Positions 1 to 8,330 of a stretch of DNA of 53,696 nucleotides are shown here, piece after piece. Below the pieces are notes generated by a model. That model was not told the origin of the DNA, ran no database searches, and saw nothing but the letters and a program-made list of their open reading frames with translations. The stretch's first letter is position 1, and every line of letters starts with the position of its first letter. The stretch comes from an uncultured Bulleidia sp. Lineage in GTDB: Bacteria > Bacillota_I > Bacilli_A > Erysipelotrichales > Erysipelotrichaceae. Where the stretch lies: contig CAKVLT010000003.1 of assembly GCA_934757945.1 (NCBI GenBank), positions 1 to 53,696 on the forward strand, given 5' to 3'. The position numbers and the translations under genes are program-made.

Positions 1-189
1 AAGTGGGAGAAAAGATTCACAGATGATGGCATTGAAATCGGACTTGAAAAAGGAATTGAGCAAGGCCAGAAACAAAATGCAGAAGAGATATGCCGTAGAA
101 TGCTGGCCAATCCTGTATATACTTTGGATATGATTAAAGAACTTACAGGATTTACAGAGGAGGAAATTCTTTCCATAAAGGAAAAATAA
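1..189 (+). CDS. C-terminal end of an Rpn-family nuclease / PD-(D/E)XK transposase-like protein (partial)
   Basis: Open from the first base in frame 1 to a TAA at 187-189, giving 62 residues; the start lies outside the window. The visible tail holds the repeated Gly-(x)-Glu-Lys-Gly-(x)-Glu-(x)-Gly-Gln pattern, then a short helical segment with LTGFTEEEIL. This is the usual tail of Rpn (recombination-promoting nuclease, PF12784 / PDDEXK_2) proteins, which are often multicopy in gut Bacillota. The catalytic domain is not in the window, so the family call rests on the tail only. A hairpin terminator follows directly. Confidence 0.6.
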   Translation, partial: KWEKRFTDDGIEIGLEKGIEQGQKQNAEEICRRMLANPVYTLDMIKELTGFTEEEILSIKEK

Positions 190-196
190 GTGTATA

Positions 197-244
197 AAAA
201 CAGGAACTGTATCTATTTTTATAAGATGGGGCAGTTCCTGTTTT
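197..244 (+). terminator. Terminator after the partial Rpn-like gene
   Basis: Arms AAAACAGGAACTG (197-209) and CAGTTCCTGTTTT (232-244) are perfectly complementary over 13 bp with a 22-nt loop. The 3' arm ends in four T. It starts 8 nt after the stop codon. Confidence 0.65.
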
Positions 245-262
245 GCCAAGTGTCGCCGTAAA

Positions 263-284
263 CCCCCTTGCTTTAGCAATGGGG
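263..284. repeat. IS200/IS605-like end hairpin (possible element remnant)
   Basis: CCCCC-TTGC-TTTA-GCAA-TGGGG forms a hairpin with one C/T mismatch, preceded by GCCGTAAA and followed by GATATAAGG. Short hairpins of this CCCC...GGGG form with a TTTA loop are common at right ends of IS200/IS605-type elements and in their guide RNAs. No tnpA or tnpB gene is present, so it is at most a remnant or a solo end. It is the only mobile-element-like sequence I found in the window. Confidence 0.35.
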
Positions 285-317
285 ATATAAGGTAACTTAT
301 ATAACGATTATTTTGCT

Positions 318-354
318 AAAAGCTATCTAATTTCCATTGCATTAGGTAGCTTTT
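318..354 (-). terminator. Terminator after mgtE (probably bidirectional)
   Basis: AAAAGCTATCTAAT (318-331) pairs with ATTAGGTAGCTTTT (341-354) with one G-U and a 9-nt loop. It lies 7 nt beyond the mgtE stop codon on the minus strand, and the A-rich arm reads as T-rich on that strand. Confidence 0.65.
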
Positions 355-360
355 AGGTAA

Positions 361-1695
361 TCATTTTAATAATAAAGGCATGAATATTTTTGCAAGAGTC
401 AGGAAAATAAAGAATCCCAGTACATCTGTAGCAGTGGTTAAAAAGATACTGGAAGAAACAGCAGGATCCTGGTGGAATTTCTTTAAGAGTACAGGAATAA
501 TAAATCCAAAGACACCGGCGATAATCATATTACCAATCATAGCCAGTACAATAATGATTCCCAGGTACATGTTGTGATAGAGAACAGAGACTATGACACC
601 TGTCACAAGTCCATTGACTGCGCCATCCACTAATCCTAAAAGGATCTCTTTGAAAAATGGTTTGATACACTTTTTGAAAGTAAGATCACTGTCTGCCAGT
701 TGTCTTACCATGATGGAAGTTGTTTGTGTTCCTGCATTACCACCCATACCTGTAACGATGGTCATAACAGAGGATAAAGCAACAACCTGTGCAATGGTAC
801 TTTCAAAAGATTTGACAGTCAGTGATGCAAGAAAGGCAGTCGCAAGATTGACTAAAAGCCATGGTAATCTCATCCTGACAGACTGTGATAAAGTGGTGTA
901 CATATTTTCTTCAGAATTCACACCTGCCATGGACAACATATCTTCATCGTCTTCTTCAATAATGACATCGATGACATCATCCAGTGTGATAATACCCAGA
1001 ATCTGATTTTTTTCAGAAACTACCGGAATTGCTTTCAGGTCATATTTGGCTACTAACTTAGCGACAAGTTCCTGGTCTTCTTCAGGGCTTACTTTATACA
1101 CCTTGGTGTTCATAATATCTTCAAGAGTCAGGTGGTGATCTTTTGAAAGAAGATCTCTTAAGTCACATTTCCCCACCAGTTCTCTGTTTTCATTGATGAC
1201 AAATAATATTTCGATTACTTCTGTTTTAGGACCAATCTGGCGTATTTTCTGCAATGCCTGTTCAATGGTCATTGTTTCTTTTAAGGCAATATAGGCAGTT
1301 GTCATGATACCGCCTGCACTGTCTTCAGGATATTGCAGCAATGTTGCAATCTGATGTTTATCATCTGCCTTCATGGCAGTCAGTAATTCTTTTCTTCTGC
1401 CTATGGAAAGATCACCGAGAATATCGACAATGTCATCTTTTTCCATATATGTAAATGCTGTTAAAAGATGCGTATTATCCAGATGTTTACAAAAGCTGAA
1501 TCTTTGATCTTCTTCTGCATTTTCTATAATCTTTGCGATATTTTCTTCATTGAGCAAAGAGAAGAATCCAAAGATTTCCTCCTCATCCACATCACGCAAT
1601 ACTTCACAGATATCCATTGGGCTTTGAGAAGAAATATATGTATTTAACTGTTCTGCATCTTTAGCATGTATATATTCCAGTAATAATTCTTTCAT
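361..1695 (-). CDS. mgtE: Magnesium transporter MgtE
   Basis: A homodimeric Mg2+ channel of the plasma membrane, gated by its cytosolic Mg2+-sensing domain. From the ATG at 1695 the protein has 444 residues, a normal length. Order: MgtE_N helical domain (about 10-120), the conserved YPEDSAGGIMTT segment, a pair of CBS domains (about 130-250) and a five-helix membrane domain (about 275-440) containing GMGGNAGTQTT, the family's pore signature. A longer reading frame starts with TTG at 1719. I prefer the ATG at 1695 because AGGAAAG lies at proper spacing before it and the upstream dbpA-like gene ends at 1700, 4 nt away. It is probably co-transcribed with that helicase. No M-box riboswitch is visible. 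Confidence 0.93.
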   Translation of the reverse strand: MKELLLEYIHAKDAEQLNTYISSQSPMDICEVLRDVDEEEIFGFFSLLNEENIAKIIENAEEDQRFSFCKHLDNTHLLTAFTYMEKDDIVDILGDLSIGRRKELLTAMKADDKHQIATLLQYPEDSAGGIMTTAYIALKETMTIEQALQKIRQIGPKTEVIEILFVINENRELVGKCDLRDLLSKDHHLTLEDIMNTKVYKVSPEEDQELVAKLVAKYDLKAIPVVSEKNQILGIITLDDVIDVIIEEDDEDMLSMAGVNSEENMYTTLSQSVRMRLPWLLVNLATAFLASLTVKSFESTIAQVVALSSVMTIVTGMGGNAGTQTTSIMVRQLADSDLTFKKCIKPFFKEILLGLVDGAVNGLVTGVIVSVLYHNMYLGIIIVLAMIGNMIIAGVFGFIIPVLLKKFHQDPAVSSSIFLTTATDVLGFFIFLTLAKIFMPLLLK

Positions 1696-1699
1696 GTTT

Positions 1700-3028
1700 T
1701 CACTCTTTCCTGAGTTCAATCTTTCTTGGTTTTCCTTTAATCTTCAACTGTTTTAAATCAATGGTTTTCTGATGAATCGTCACAATAGAATAGTTGTCCT
1801 GTATTTCCAGTGTGCCTATTTTTTCAAAAGGCATTACTGTACATAAAGCACCTATGATATCTTTAGGACGTATTTTATCTTTTCTTCCACATCTGAGTAA
1901 CAGCTGGGTTACCTGTGGTTTTTTTTCTTCTTCTTTTTCTATTGTCTTTGTTAAAGTGCTGATTTTCTTTTCCTGTACTGTATATTCCATGAAATTCTCC
2001 AGACAATACTTACCTACTTTTGTGTCTGTATCATGAGCATTTAACAGGACAATCGTAGTACCTTCATTGTTGTTGTGGGCAGTACGGCCACTTCTGTGAA
2101 TTAAAGTTTCTGTATCTTCCGGCAATTCATAATGGATGATGTGAGAGACATCCTGTATATCCATACCTCTTGCCATGGCATCTGTCGCCACCAGTACCCT
2201 TAATTCACCTTTTTTAAATTGATTTACAACAGAAATTCTTTTTCTTTCATTATAGGCACTGGAAAAAGGAGCACACAGGATATTTCTTTTCTTTAATGTA
2301 TTGGCAAGCTGTGCTGCCATGGTTTTATGAGATACAAAGATGATACAGGAGGTAATATCCTCTGTTTTTAACAACTGAAATAAAGTATGCAGTTTTTCTT
2401 CTGTCTGATAATAATACGTTTCTATGGAGGAATTGATACCGGAATCATCCAGATATACAGTTTCACTTTCCTCAGGCAAAAATGCTTTCACTTTTGAGGT
2501 GATGGTAGCGGAGAATAAAGCAATCGGACAATGACAACAGGAAAGTAATATATTGGTTTCTTCCTGTTGACCTGTAGATAATATCTGATCAGCTTCATCC
2601 AGAATTACCCGTTTTACATGATCCAGATGTATATATCCCTGTGTATATAAGTCTAAGAGTCTTCCTGGAGTGCCTATGATGACCTGAGGTCTGTGTCTTA
2701 AGGCATTTATCTGTTTATCTGTTGGAATACCTCCTATACAGGTGATGACTGGAATCGTAGTATAGGAAGCCAGCTGTTTTGTTTTGGAGGCTGTCTGCAA
2801 AGCAAGTTCTCTTGTAGGAGAAATAATCAGTATCTGTGTATTGGCGTCAGTTTCATCAATCTGTTCCAGACAAGGTAAAGCAAAAGCAACTGTTTTACCT
2901 GCACCTGTTTTAGCCTGTAGTGCAAAGGAAGTGTTTTCCTTGAATTTTGCATAAGCAATTTCCTGTACAGGTCTTAGAGAATAATAGCCCATTTCTTTCA
3001 TGGCTTTTTCAAGATTTTTTTTCAGCAT
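1700..3028 (-). CDS. dbpA: DEAD-box ATP-dependent RNA helicase, DbpA/YxiN-like
   Basis: Predicted RNA helicase for 23S rRNA/50S assembly. From the ATG at 3028 it has 442 residues. Visible motifs: Q-motif RPVQ, Walker A AKTGAGKT, PTREL, TPGR, DEAD, SAT, RGMD and motif VI HRSGRTAH. The last ~75 residues (after a KKPQVTQ linker) match the DbpA RNA-binding domain, including CGRKDKIRPKDIIGAL. The usual last Arg of motif VI (HRxGRTxR) is His here. An in-frame extension to 3310 exists but would overlap mnmE head to head and is low complexity, so I reject it. No ribosome site precedes the ATG; a TATACT box ends 6 nt before it, suggesting a leaderless mRNA. It is the first gene of a two-gene unit with mgtE. 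Confidence 0.88.
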   Translation of the reverse strand: MLKKNLEKAMKEMGYYSLRPVQEIAYAKFKENTSFALQAKTGAGKTVAFALPCLEQIDETDANTQILIISPTRELALQTASKTKQLASYTTIPVITCIGGIPTDKQINALRHRPQVIIGTPGRLLDLYTQGYIHLDHVKRVILDEADQILSTGQQEETNILLSCCHCPIALFSATITSKVKAFLPEESETVYLDDSGINSSIETYYYQTEEKLHTLFQLLKTEDITSCIIFVSHKTMAAQLANTLKKRNILCAPFSSAYNERKRISVVNQFKKGELRVLVATDAMARGMDIQDVSHIIHYELPEDTETLIHRSGRTAHNNNEGTTIVLLNAHDTDTKVGKYCLENFMEYTVQEKKISTLTKTIEKEEEKKPQVTQLLLRCGRKDKIRPKDIIGALCTVMPFEKIGTLEIQDNYSIVTIHQKTIDLKQLKIKGKPRKIELRKE

Positions 3029-3040
3029 ACAAAAAGTATA
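3029..3040 (-). promoter_or_regulatory. -10 box TATACT placed 6 nt before the dbpA start (leaderless promoter candidate)
   Basis: On the minus strand TATACT (3040-3035) is followed by TTTTGT and then the ATG. Transcription would begin at or next to the A of the start codon. No Shine-Dalgarno sequence and no good -35 box are visible. The same TATACT-N6-ATG layout occurs at 18229 and 53256. Confidence 0.5.
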
Positions 3041-3099
3041 CTCAATTTTTGTTAACAGAAGAAAAAGAATGTGAAAAAGAGTGGAGCATAAAAAAAACA

Positions 3100-3128
3100 T
3101 TGTACGATTCCATGATGTGGAGTATGTT
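3100..3128 (+). promoter_or_regulatory. Promoter of the mnmE operon
   Basis: TTGTAC (3100-3105), 17-nt spacer, TATGTT (3123-3128). A second possible -10, TATACT, follows shortly after. It lies in the divergent dbpA/mnmE intergenic region. Confidence 0.5.
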
Positions 3129-3161
3129 ACAGTATACTTTAGAATATAAAGAAAGGAAGTA

Positions 3162-4493
3162 ATGTCTATGTTTGAAGATACCATAGCTGCTATTGCCACA
3201 GCCAATGCCATGGGTGCAGTTTCTGTTATACGTGTTTCCGGGGATGAAGCCATCAGTATAGTCAGTAAGATCATGCATAAAGATCTGAGTGAAAAGGAAG
3301 GGTATACCATTACTTATGGGTATATCTATGAAGAAGATGCACAGGTGGATGAAGTACTGGCATGTGTCTTTAAAGCACCGAAATCTTTTACAGGAGAAGA
3401 TATTGTAGAAATTAACTGTCATGGCGGTGTGTACATTACAAGAAAAGTACTCAGTATTGTACTGGGGGCAGGGGCAAGACTTGCACGTCCTGGTGAATTT
3501 ACACAGCGTGCTTTTCTGCATGGCAAGATGGATCTGTCTCAGGCAGAAGGTATCAATGACCTTATTTTTGCAAGAGATAAAGTACAGGCAAGGAGTGCCT
3601 TGCATTCTTTAAAAGGATCTGTGGCAAAAGTGCTGGAACCTCTGGAAGAGGATCTTACACAGATACTTGCCAATATTGAAGTGAATATAGATTATCCTGA
3701 ATACGATGATGTAGAGCAGTTAACCAATGAAACAGTGTTACCTAAAGTAAGACAATGGGTAAAAGATATTACCAGACTCATTGAAACTGCAGAGAGTGCC
3801 AATCTGATTAAAGAAGGTATCAATACAGTTATTGCAGGAAAACCTAACGTAGGTAAATCTTCTCTGTTAAATGCATTACTGGAAGAAGATAAAGCTATTG
3901 TTACAGATATTGCAGGTACTACCAGAGATATTGTGGAAGGAGATGTCAGAGTAGGTGATATTACGTTACATCTTCTGGATACGGCAGGTATTCATGAAAG
4001 TGATAATCAGGTAGAAAAGATAGGTATTCAGAAATCCATCGATGCTCTGGAAAAAGCACAGCTGGTTATACTGGTACTGGACAGTACTACAGGCATTCAG
4101 GAAGAAGACAGAGAATTACTGGAGCGTACCAAAGATTTACCACGCATTATCGTCTATAACAAAATGGATGAAATACATGTGGACAATGCTGTATGCATCA
4201 GTGCCAGAGAAGGAAAAATAGAAGATCTTGTAAAGGCTATAGAAGAGTATTTTGCAAAGAATCTGATGGATGCTCAGATGGATACTTTAAATAATGAAAG
4301 GCAGACAGGTCTTGCAAGAAATGCAAAAAGATATGTGTCTGAAGCACTTGAGGAGCTGGAAGCAGGAGCGGAACTGGATCTTGTGACAGTGGAATTACAG
4401 CAGGCATGGAATGCTTTAAAGGAAATTACAGGAAAAGCGGGGAAAGAAGATCTTCTGGATGAAATCTTCTCCAGATTCTGTTTGGGTAAGTAG
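3162..4493 (+). CDS. mnmE: tRNA uridine-5-carboxymethylaminomethyl(34) synthesis GTPase MnmE
   Basis: With MnmG it makes the cmnm5 modification at wobble U34 of tRNAs. 443 residues, normal length. Order: N-terminal tetrahydrofolate-binding domain (1-120, with GEFTQRAFLHGKMDLSQAE), helical domain, and a G domain inserted at about 215-375 with GKPNVGKSS, DTAG and NKMD. It ends in the helical domain closing with FCLGK; the Cys of that C-terminal motif is the conserved catalytic one. ATGs at 3162 and 3168 are both possible: GAAAGGAAG (3151-3159) is close to the first and better spaced for the second. It heads an operon with tatD, rnmV, rsmA and ispE. Confidence 0.95.
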   Translation: MSMFEDTIAAIATANAMGAVSVIRVSGDEAISIVSKIMHKDLSEKEGYTITYGYIYEEDAQVDEVLACVFKAPKSFTGEDIVEINCHGGVYITRKVLSIVLGAGARLARPGEFTQRAFLHGKMDLSQAEGINDLIFARDKVQARSALHSLKGSVAKVLEPLEEDLTQILANIEVNIDYPEYDDVEQLTNETVLPKVRQWVKDITRLIETAESANLIKEGINTVIAGKPNVGKSSLLNALLEEDKAIVTDIAGTTRDIVEGDVRVGDITLHLLDTAGIHESDNQVEKIGIQKSIDALEKAQLVILVLDSTTGIQEEDRELLERTKDLPRIIVYNKMDEIHVDNAVCISAREGKIEDLVKAIEEYFAKNLMDAQMDTLNNERQTGLARNAKRYVSEALEELEAGAELDLVTVELQQAWNALKEITGKAGKEDLLDEIFSRFCLGK

Positions 4494-4496
4494 GAT

Positions 4497-5270
4497 ATGA
4501 GTTGTTATGTAGATAGTCATGCGCACATTTTCAGTGAAGAATATTCTTCTGATTTTGAAAATGTGACAGAAAGAATTGAAAAAGCAAATATAGGTAAAGT
4601 ATTAATTATTACTTTAGATAATGAAGAAGCTGAAAAGGCAATGGATTTTGCGTGTAAAGACCCTGAAAGATATCAGGTAGCTACGGGTATTTTTCCTGAA
4701 GATGTCACTAAGGCAACAGATGCGTACTGGAACACCTTTGAAAAAATCTGCAGAGATCCACGTATTTCTGTGATTGGGGAAATTGGACTGGATTATTACT
4801 GGGAAAAAGATCCTGGTATAAGACAATTGCAAAGAGATCTGTTTATAAAACAGATAGAACTTGCAAAAATTCTGAATAAACCTGTTGCTGTTCATGCACG
4901 TGATGCGATACAGGATACGTATGATATTATGAAGGTACATCATCATAAAGGCGTCTTACACTGTTTCAGCGGTACAAAGGAAATGGCAGCAGAGTTTACG
5001 AAACTGGGCTATTATATTGCGCTGGGTGGTGCACTGACTTTTAAGAATGCAAGACATTCTGTAGAAGTGTGTAAAACAGTGGAATCTAAATATCTTTTAA
5101 CGGAAACCGATTGCCCGTATATGTCCCCGGAACCTTTAAGAGGTACCAGAAATGAGCCTTGTAATATTCCATATATACTGGAAAAGATGGCAGCTGTACG
5201 TGAAGTATCGGTTGAATCCATGCAGAAGATAGTAGAAAATAATTACGAAAGGTTTTTACATGGAGAATAA
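4497..5270 (+). CDS. tatD: TatD-family metal-dependent deoxyribonuclease
   Basis: Amidohydrolase-fold Mg2+-dependent nuclease (YabD/TatD group). 257 residues. Metal ligands are visible in DSHAHI near the N terminus, EIGLDYYW (about 95-103), HARDA, HCFSG and TETDCPYM. It starts 3 nt after the mnmE stop and overlaps rnmV by 11 nt. The tatD-rnmV-rsmA-ispE order is conserved in Bacillota. Confidence 0.93.
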   Translation: MSCYVDSHAHIFSEEYSSDFENVTERIEKANIGKVLIITLDNEEAEKAMDFACKDPERYQVATGIFPEDVTKATDAYWNTFEKICRDPRISVIGEIGLDYYWEKDPGIRQLQRDLFIKQIELAKILNKPVAVHARDAIQDTYDIMKVHHHKGVLHCFSGTKEMAAEFTKLGYYIALGGALTFKNARHSVEVCKTVESKYLLTETDCPYMSPEPLRGTRNEPCNIPYILEKMAAVREVSVESMQKIVENNYERFLHGE

Positions 5271-5808
5271 GGAAAGAATTCAGGAAGTAATTGTTGTTGA
5301 AGGGAAAAATGATACAGCAAAGTTAAAACAGTACTTTGATTGTGATACTATAGAGACTCATGGTACGTGTCTTAGTGAGTGGACATTGAAGTTTATTCTT
5401 AAAGCAAGCAAGACAAGAGGTGTCATTGTGTTTACAGATCCTGATTCTCCTGGAAACAGAATACGTAAGGAAATCAATGAAAAAGTACCTGGATGTAAGA
5501 ATGCCTATATAGATAAACATGTCGCAAGAACAGAAGTGAAAGTAGGTATTGAACATGCGGGGTATGAAGCTTTAAAAGAAGCTTTGAACCATGTGGTCAG
5601 TTATGGCGAAAAAGAAGGTGTGTTTACCATGCAGGATATGTATGCCTTTGGGCTCAGTGGAAGAAAAGATTCTTCTTTGCTCAGAGAACAAGCAGGAAGA
5701 GTGTTGCATCTGGGTAATGGTAATGCACGAACCATGGTCAGAAGATTAAACGCATCAGGTATAACAAAAGAACAGTTACAGGAGGTATTACAGAAATGTC
5801 AAAAATGA
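5260..5808 (+). CDS. rnmV: Ribonuclease M5
   Basis: Matures the 5S rRNA precursor in Bacillota. 182 residues. The N-terminal Toprim domain has VVEGKNDT (about 12-19) and the acidic FTDPDSPG (about 58-65), followed by the RNase M5-specific C-terminal region (about 95-182). The start overlaps tatD by 11 nt, and the end overlaps rsmA by 13 nt, so translational coupling is likely. Confidence 0.93.
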   Translation: MENKERIQEVIVVEGKNDTAKLKQYFDCDTIETHGTCLSEWTLKFILKASKTRGVIVFTDPDSPGNRIRKEINEKVPGCKNAYIDKHVARTEVKVGIEHAGYEALKEALNHVVSYGEKEGVFTMQDMYAFGLSGRKDSSLLREQAGRVLHLGNGNARTMVRRLNASGITKEQLQEVLQKCQK

Positions 5809-6638
5809 TATCCACCCCATCCTATACAAAAGAAATATTAAACAGATATGATCTTCGTGCAAAAAAAGGGTTTGGACAGAACTTCTTAGTAGATCCTGTG
5901 ATTGTGGATAAATGCGCTGCCATGTCTCATTGTGAAGGGGCAGTCATTGAAATAGGACCGGGTATTGGTTCTTTAACAGAAGGGCTTGCAAAATATTCTA
6001 AGAAAGTAGTCAGCTATGAAGTGGATGAATCTTTAATACCTGTATTGCAGGATACTTTGAAAGATTATCCCAATGTGGAAATCATCTTACAGGATTTCTT
6101 GAAATGTGATTTAAGAGCCAAGGTGGATGAACTGGAAAAAGCCTTTGGAACAGTAGCGGTTTGTGCCAACCTTCCATATTACATTACAACACCTGTGTTG
6201 TTCAGATTGTTTGAGGAAACACCGGATATTTCCTATATTACGGTGATGGTGCAGAAAGAAGTGGCAGACAGATTTTTAGCGTCTGTCAACAGTGCAGAAT
6301 ACAGCAGTCTGAGTGTAGAGGCACAGTACTTATACAACATTAAAAAGTTATTTAATGTACCTGCAAGAAGCTTTAATCCTTCTCCAAGAGTAGACAGTGT
6401 GATTATTCAGTTTGAAAGAAAAGATGTACAGGAATCCAATGAGGAGATTCAAAAGTTCTTTACTTTTGCAAAAGCGGCATTTAAACAGAGAAGGAAGACT
6501 ATCTATAATAATCTGAAAGAATATTATGGAAGCAGTGAAAAAACGATGGAAGTGCTGGAAAAAGCAGGTATAGATCCTTCAAGACGTGCACAGGAATTTA
6601 CTGTAGAGGAACTAAGAGCTTTGTTTGGGGAAAAGTAA
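5796..6638 (+). CDS. rsmA: 16S rRNA (adenine(1518)-N6/adenine(1519)-N6)-dimethyltransferase
   Basis: KsgA/RsmA dimethylates two adenines in helix 45 of 16S rRNA. 280 residues. SAM-binding motif I is GPGIGSLTEGL, the catalytic motif IV is NLPYYITTP, and QNFLVDP marks the N-terminal substrate segment. The last ~80 residues form the helical C-terminal domain (FKQRRKTIYNNL). Its start is embedded in the 3' end of rnmV. Confidence 0.95.
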   Translation: MSKMISTPSYTKEILNRYDLRAKKGFGQNFLVDPVIVDKCAAMSHCEGAVIEIGPGIGSLTEGLAKYSKKVVSYEVDESLIPVLQDTLKDYPNVEIILQDFLKCDLRAKVDELEKAFGTVAVCANLPYYITTPVLFRLFEETPDISYITVMVQKEVADRFLASVNSAEYSSLSVEAQYLYNIKKLFNVPARSFNPSPRVDSVIIQFERKDVQESNEEIQKFFTFAKAAFKQRRKTIYNNLKEYYGSSEKTMEVLEKAGIDPSRRAQEFTVEELRALFGEK

Positions 6639-6639
6639 T

Positions 6640-7479
6640 ATGAAAGATAGATGTTATGCTAAGATTAACCTTAGTTTAAATGTAAAAAGTGTCAGAGAGG
6701 ATGGTTACCATGAACTGGAAATGATTATGGTGCCAATAGATTTTTATGACATGCTGGAAATGGTGCCGGCAGAAGAAACGACATTATCCAATAATCGCAA
6801 CTATTTACCTGTGAATGAAAAGAATACGGTCGTCAAAGCCATTCGTACCATGCAGAAACAGTATGGTATTACACAGGAATTTGCCTGCACATTGCAGAAA
6901 CATATTCCTACTCGAGCAGGTCTTGCCGGTGGAAGTGCAGATGGTGCTGCAGTTATCCGTATGATGAACAAAATGTGTCATCTGCATATGACACAGGAAG
7001 AAATGATTTCCATTGCAAAAGAAGTGGGTTCTGATGTTCCTTTCTGTGTTGTCAACAAACCTGCCTTCGTAACAGGTACAGGAGAATTTCTTGATCCATT
7101 CCATGTGAATACAGATTTTGAAGTATTACTGGTAAAACCCAAGAGAGGTGTTTCTACTAAAGAAGCGTTTGATCTTTGTGACAGCACTGATCCTGTTCAT
7201 CCAGATTGTTATAAGATGAGAAAAGCTTTGGAAACTAATGATTATAAGTCGGTTCTTAATAATCTTGGAAACAGTCTGGAAGATGCTGCATTACAGCTGT
7301 GTCCTGAAATAGCACAGGTGAAAAAAGCACTGGAAGCTCTTGGTTTTGACGGAGTGTTAATGTCGGGATCTGGCAGTACTGTATTTGGTATTACAAAAAA
7401 TAAATCACTCGTAGATAAAGCGAGTGACTTATTAAAAGATAAGAAATTATTTGTCAGAAAGACAAGAATTCTACAGTAG
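6640..7479 (+). CDS. ispE: 4-diphosphocytidyl-2-C-methyl-D-erythritol kinase
   Basis: GHMP kinase of the MEP isoprenoid pathway. From the ATG at 6640 it has 279 residues. Motifs: AKINLSLNV at the N terminus, the ATP loop PTRAGLAGGSADGAA and the C-terminal MSGSGSTVFG. A TTG start at 6625 would add five residues; I choose 6640 because GGGGAAAAG lies directly before it and rsmA ends at 6638. It is the last gene of the mnmE operon. Its terminator lies within the convergent phosphatase gene, whose 3' end overlaps ispE by 9 nt. Confidence 0.94.
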   Translation: MKDRCYAKINLSLNVKSVREDGYHELEMIMVPIDFYDMLEMVPAEETTLSNNRNYLPVNEKNTVVKAIRTMQKQYGITQEFACTLQKHIPTRAGLAGGSADGAAVIRMMNKMCHLHMTQEEMISIAKEVGSDVPFCVVNKPAFVTGTGEFLDPFHVNTDFEVLLVKPKRGVSTKEAFDLCDSTDPVHPDCYKMRKALETNDYKSVLNNLGNSLEDAALQLCPEIAQVKKALEALGFDGVLMSGSGSTVFGITKNKSLVDKASDLLKDKKLFVRKTRILQ

Positions 7480-8268
7480 ATAGAGATGTTTCAGCATCTC
7501 TATTTTTTTGTCTGTAAGACCCAGGTATTCTTTTGTATATCTGATAACGGAGCCAGACTGCTGTTTACAGTAATTCATACAGTTCTGCAATAATTCTTTC
7601 TGGACTCCATACATGCCTAAAGCTCTGTCTAATATCCGCTGATCATCTGTAAGTCTGGATAATTCCACAATAACTTTATCGATTTTATCCTTACGGTACA
7701 GATTGGTATCCAGATAATCCTGCATGAGGATATCTTCATCCACTCCAAGAACAGATAGTATGAACATGGCCGCAATTCCGGTTCTGTCTTTACCTGCATT
7801 GCAATGCCACAGCACAGCATGTTGACCGTCATTTTCAAGAAGATAGTTAAAGAAGGCGGTATATCCCATCTGTCCTTTGATGGAAGAAAGGATGGCAACA
7901 TACATATCATAGGTATCAAAATGTTCTAAAGACTGTAAAAATCTGAGAATAGCTTCAGGAGAATCATTCACATGTACTACAGGGGAAGCACCTGCCATAT
8001 CCGGCATGACATTGATCCAGTGTCTTTGTAAACCTTCTCTTTCCTGGAATGGCTTATTGGCAACTTCATGTTCACTTCTGAAATCCAGAATGGTTTTCAG
8101 ATGATATGTATCCTGCAACAGTTTCCAGTCATGATCTGTAGCTTCAAACAGATTGGCAGTACGTAATAACATGTGTGGTCTGATTTGTCTTCCGTCTTTG
8201 GTTGGAAGTCCGCCAAGATCTCTTGCATTTTCTACACCTTCTAAAGGGATTTTTCTTTCAAAACTCAT
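7471..8268 (-). CDS. Tyrosine-protein phosphatase (Y_phosphatase3 family)
   Basis: Predicted protein/phosphoinositide-type phosphatase of the PF13350 family. 265 residues. NARDLGGLPTKDGRQI at the N terminus and the P-loop signature HCNAGKDRTGIA (catalytic Cys and Arg) are both intact. No signal peptide or transmembrane helix is seen, so it is probably cytosolic. No clear Shine-Dalgarno sequence precedes the ATG; a weak TAAGAT box lies 9 nt upstream. It is divergent from the glmU-like gene and converges on ispE with a 9-nt overlap. The substrate is unknown. Confidence 0.85.
   Translation of the reverse strand: MSFERKIPLEGVENARDLGGLPTKDGRQIRPHMLLRTANLFEATDHDWKLLQDTYHLKTILDFRSEHEVANKPFQEREGLQRHWINVMPDMAGASPVVHVNDSPEAILRFLQSLEHFDTYDMYVAILSSIKGQMGYTAFFNYLLENDGQHAVLWHCNAGKDRTGIAAMFILSVLGVDEDILMQDYLDTNLYRKDKIDKVIVELSRLTDDQRILDRALGMYGVQKELLQNCMNYCKQQSGSVIRYTKEYLGLTDKKIEMLKHLYLL
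7481..7509 (+). terminator. Terminator of the mnmE-ispE operon, inside a convergent gene
   Basis: TAGAGATG (7481-7488), 6-nt loop TTTCAG, CATCTCTA (7495-7502) and seven T. The whole structure lies in the last codons of the minus-strand phosphatase gene. Confidence 0.85.
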
Positions 8269-8330
8269 AGCAGTTACATCTTAGCAGAAAAATCGTGTTA
8301 AAGTATAGAAGATGCTTGGAGGAATGAACG

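Noticed and set aside
593..1006. Plus-strand open frame of 137 codons opposite mgtE.
   Set aside because: Shadow of mgtE; no ribosome site and no recognisable protein features.
3029..3310. N-terminal extension of the dbpA-like helicase frame (94 extra residues).
   Set aside because: It would overlap mnmE head to head, has no family similarity, and a TATACT box lies just before the inner ATG.
8269..8330. Frameshift as an explanation for the short GlmU.
   Set aside because: The coding region 8331-9257 is uninterrupted and no hexapeptide-repeat coding sequence follows the stop in any frame before prs.
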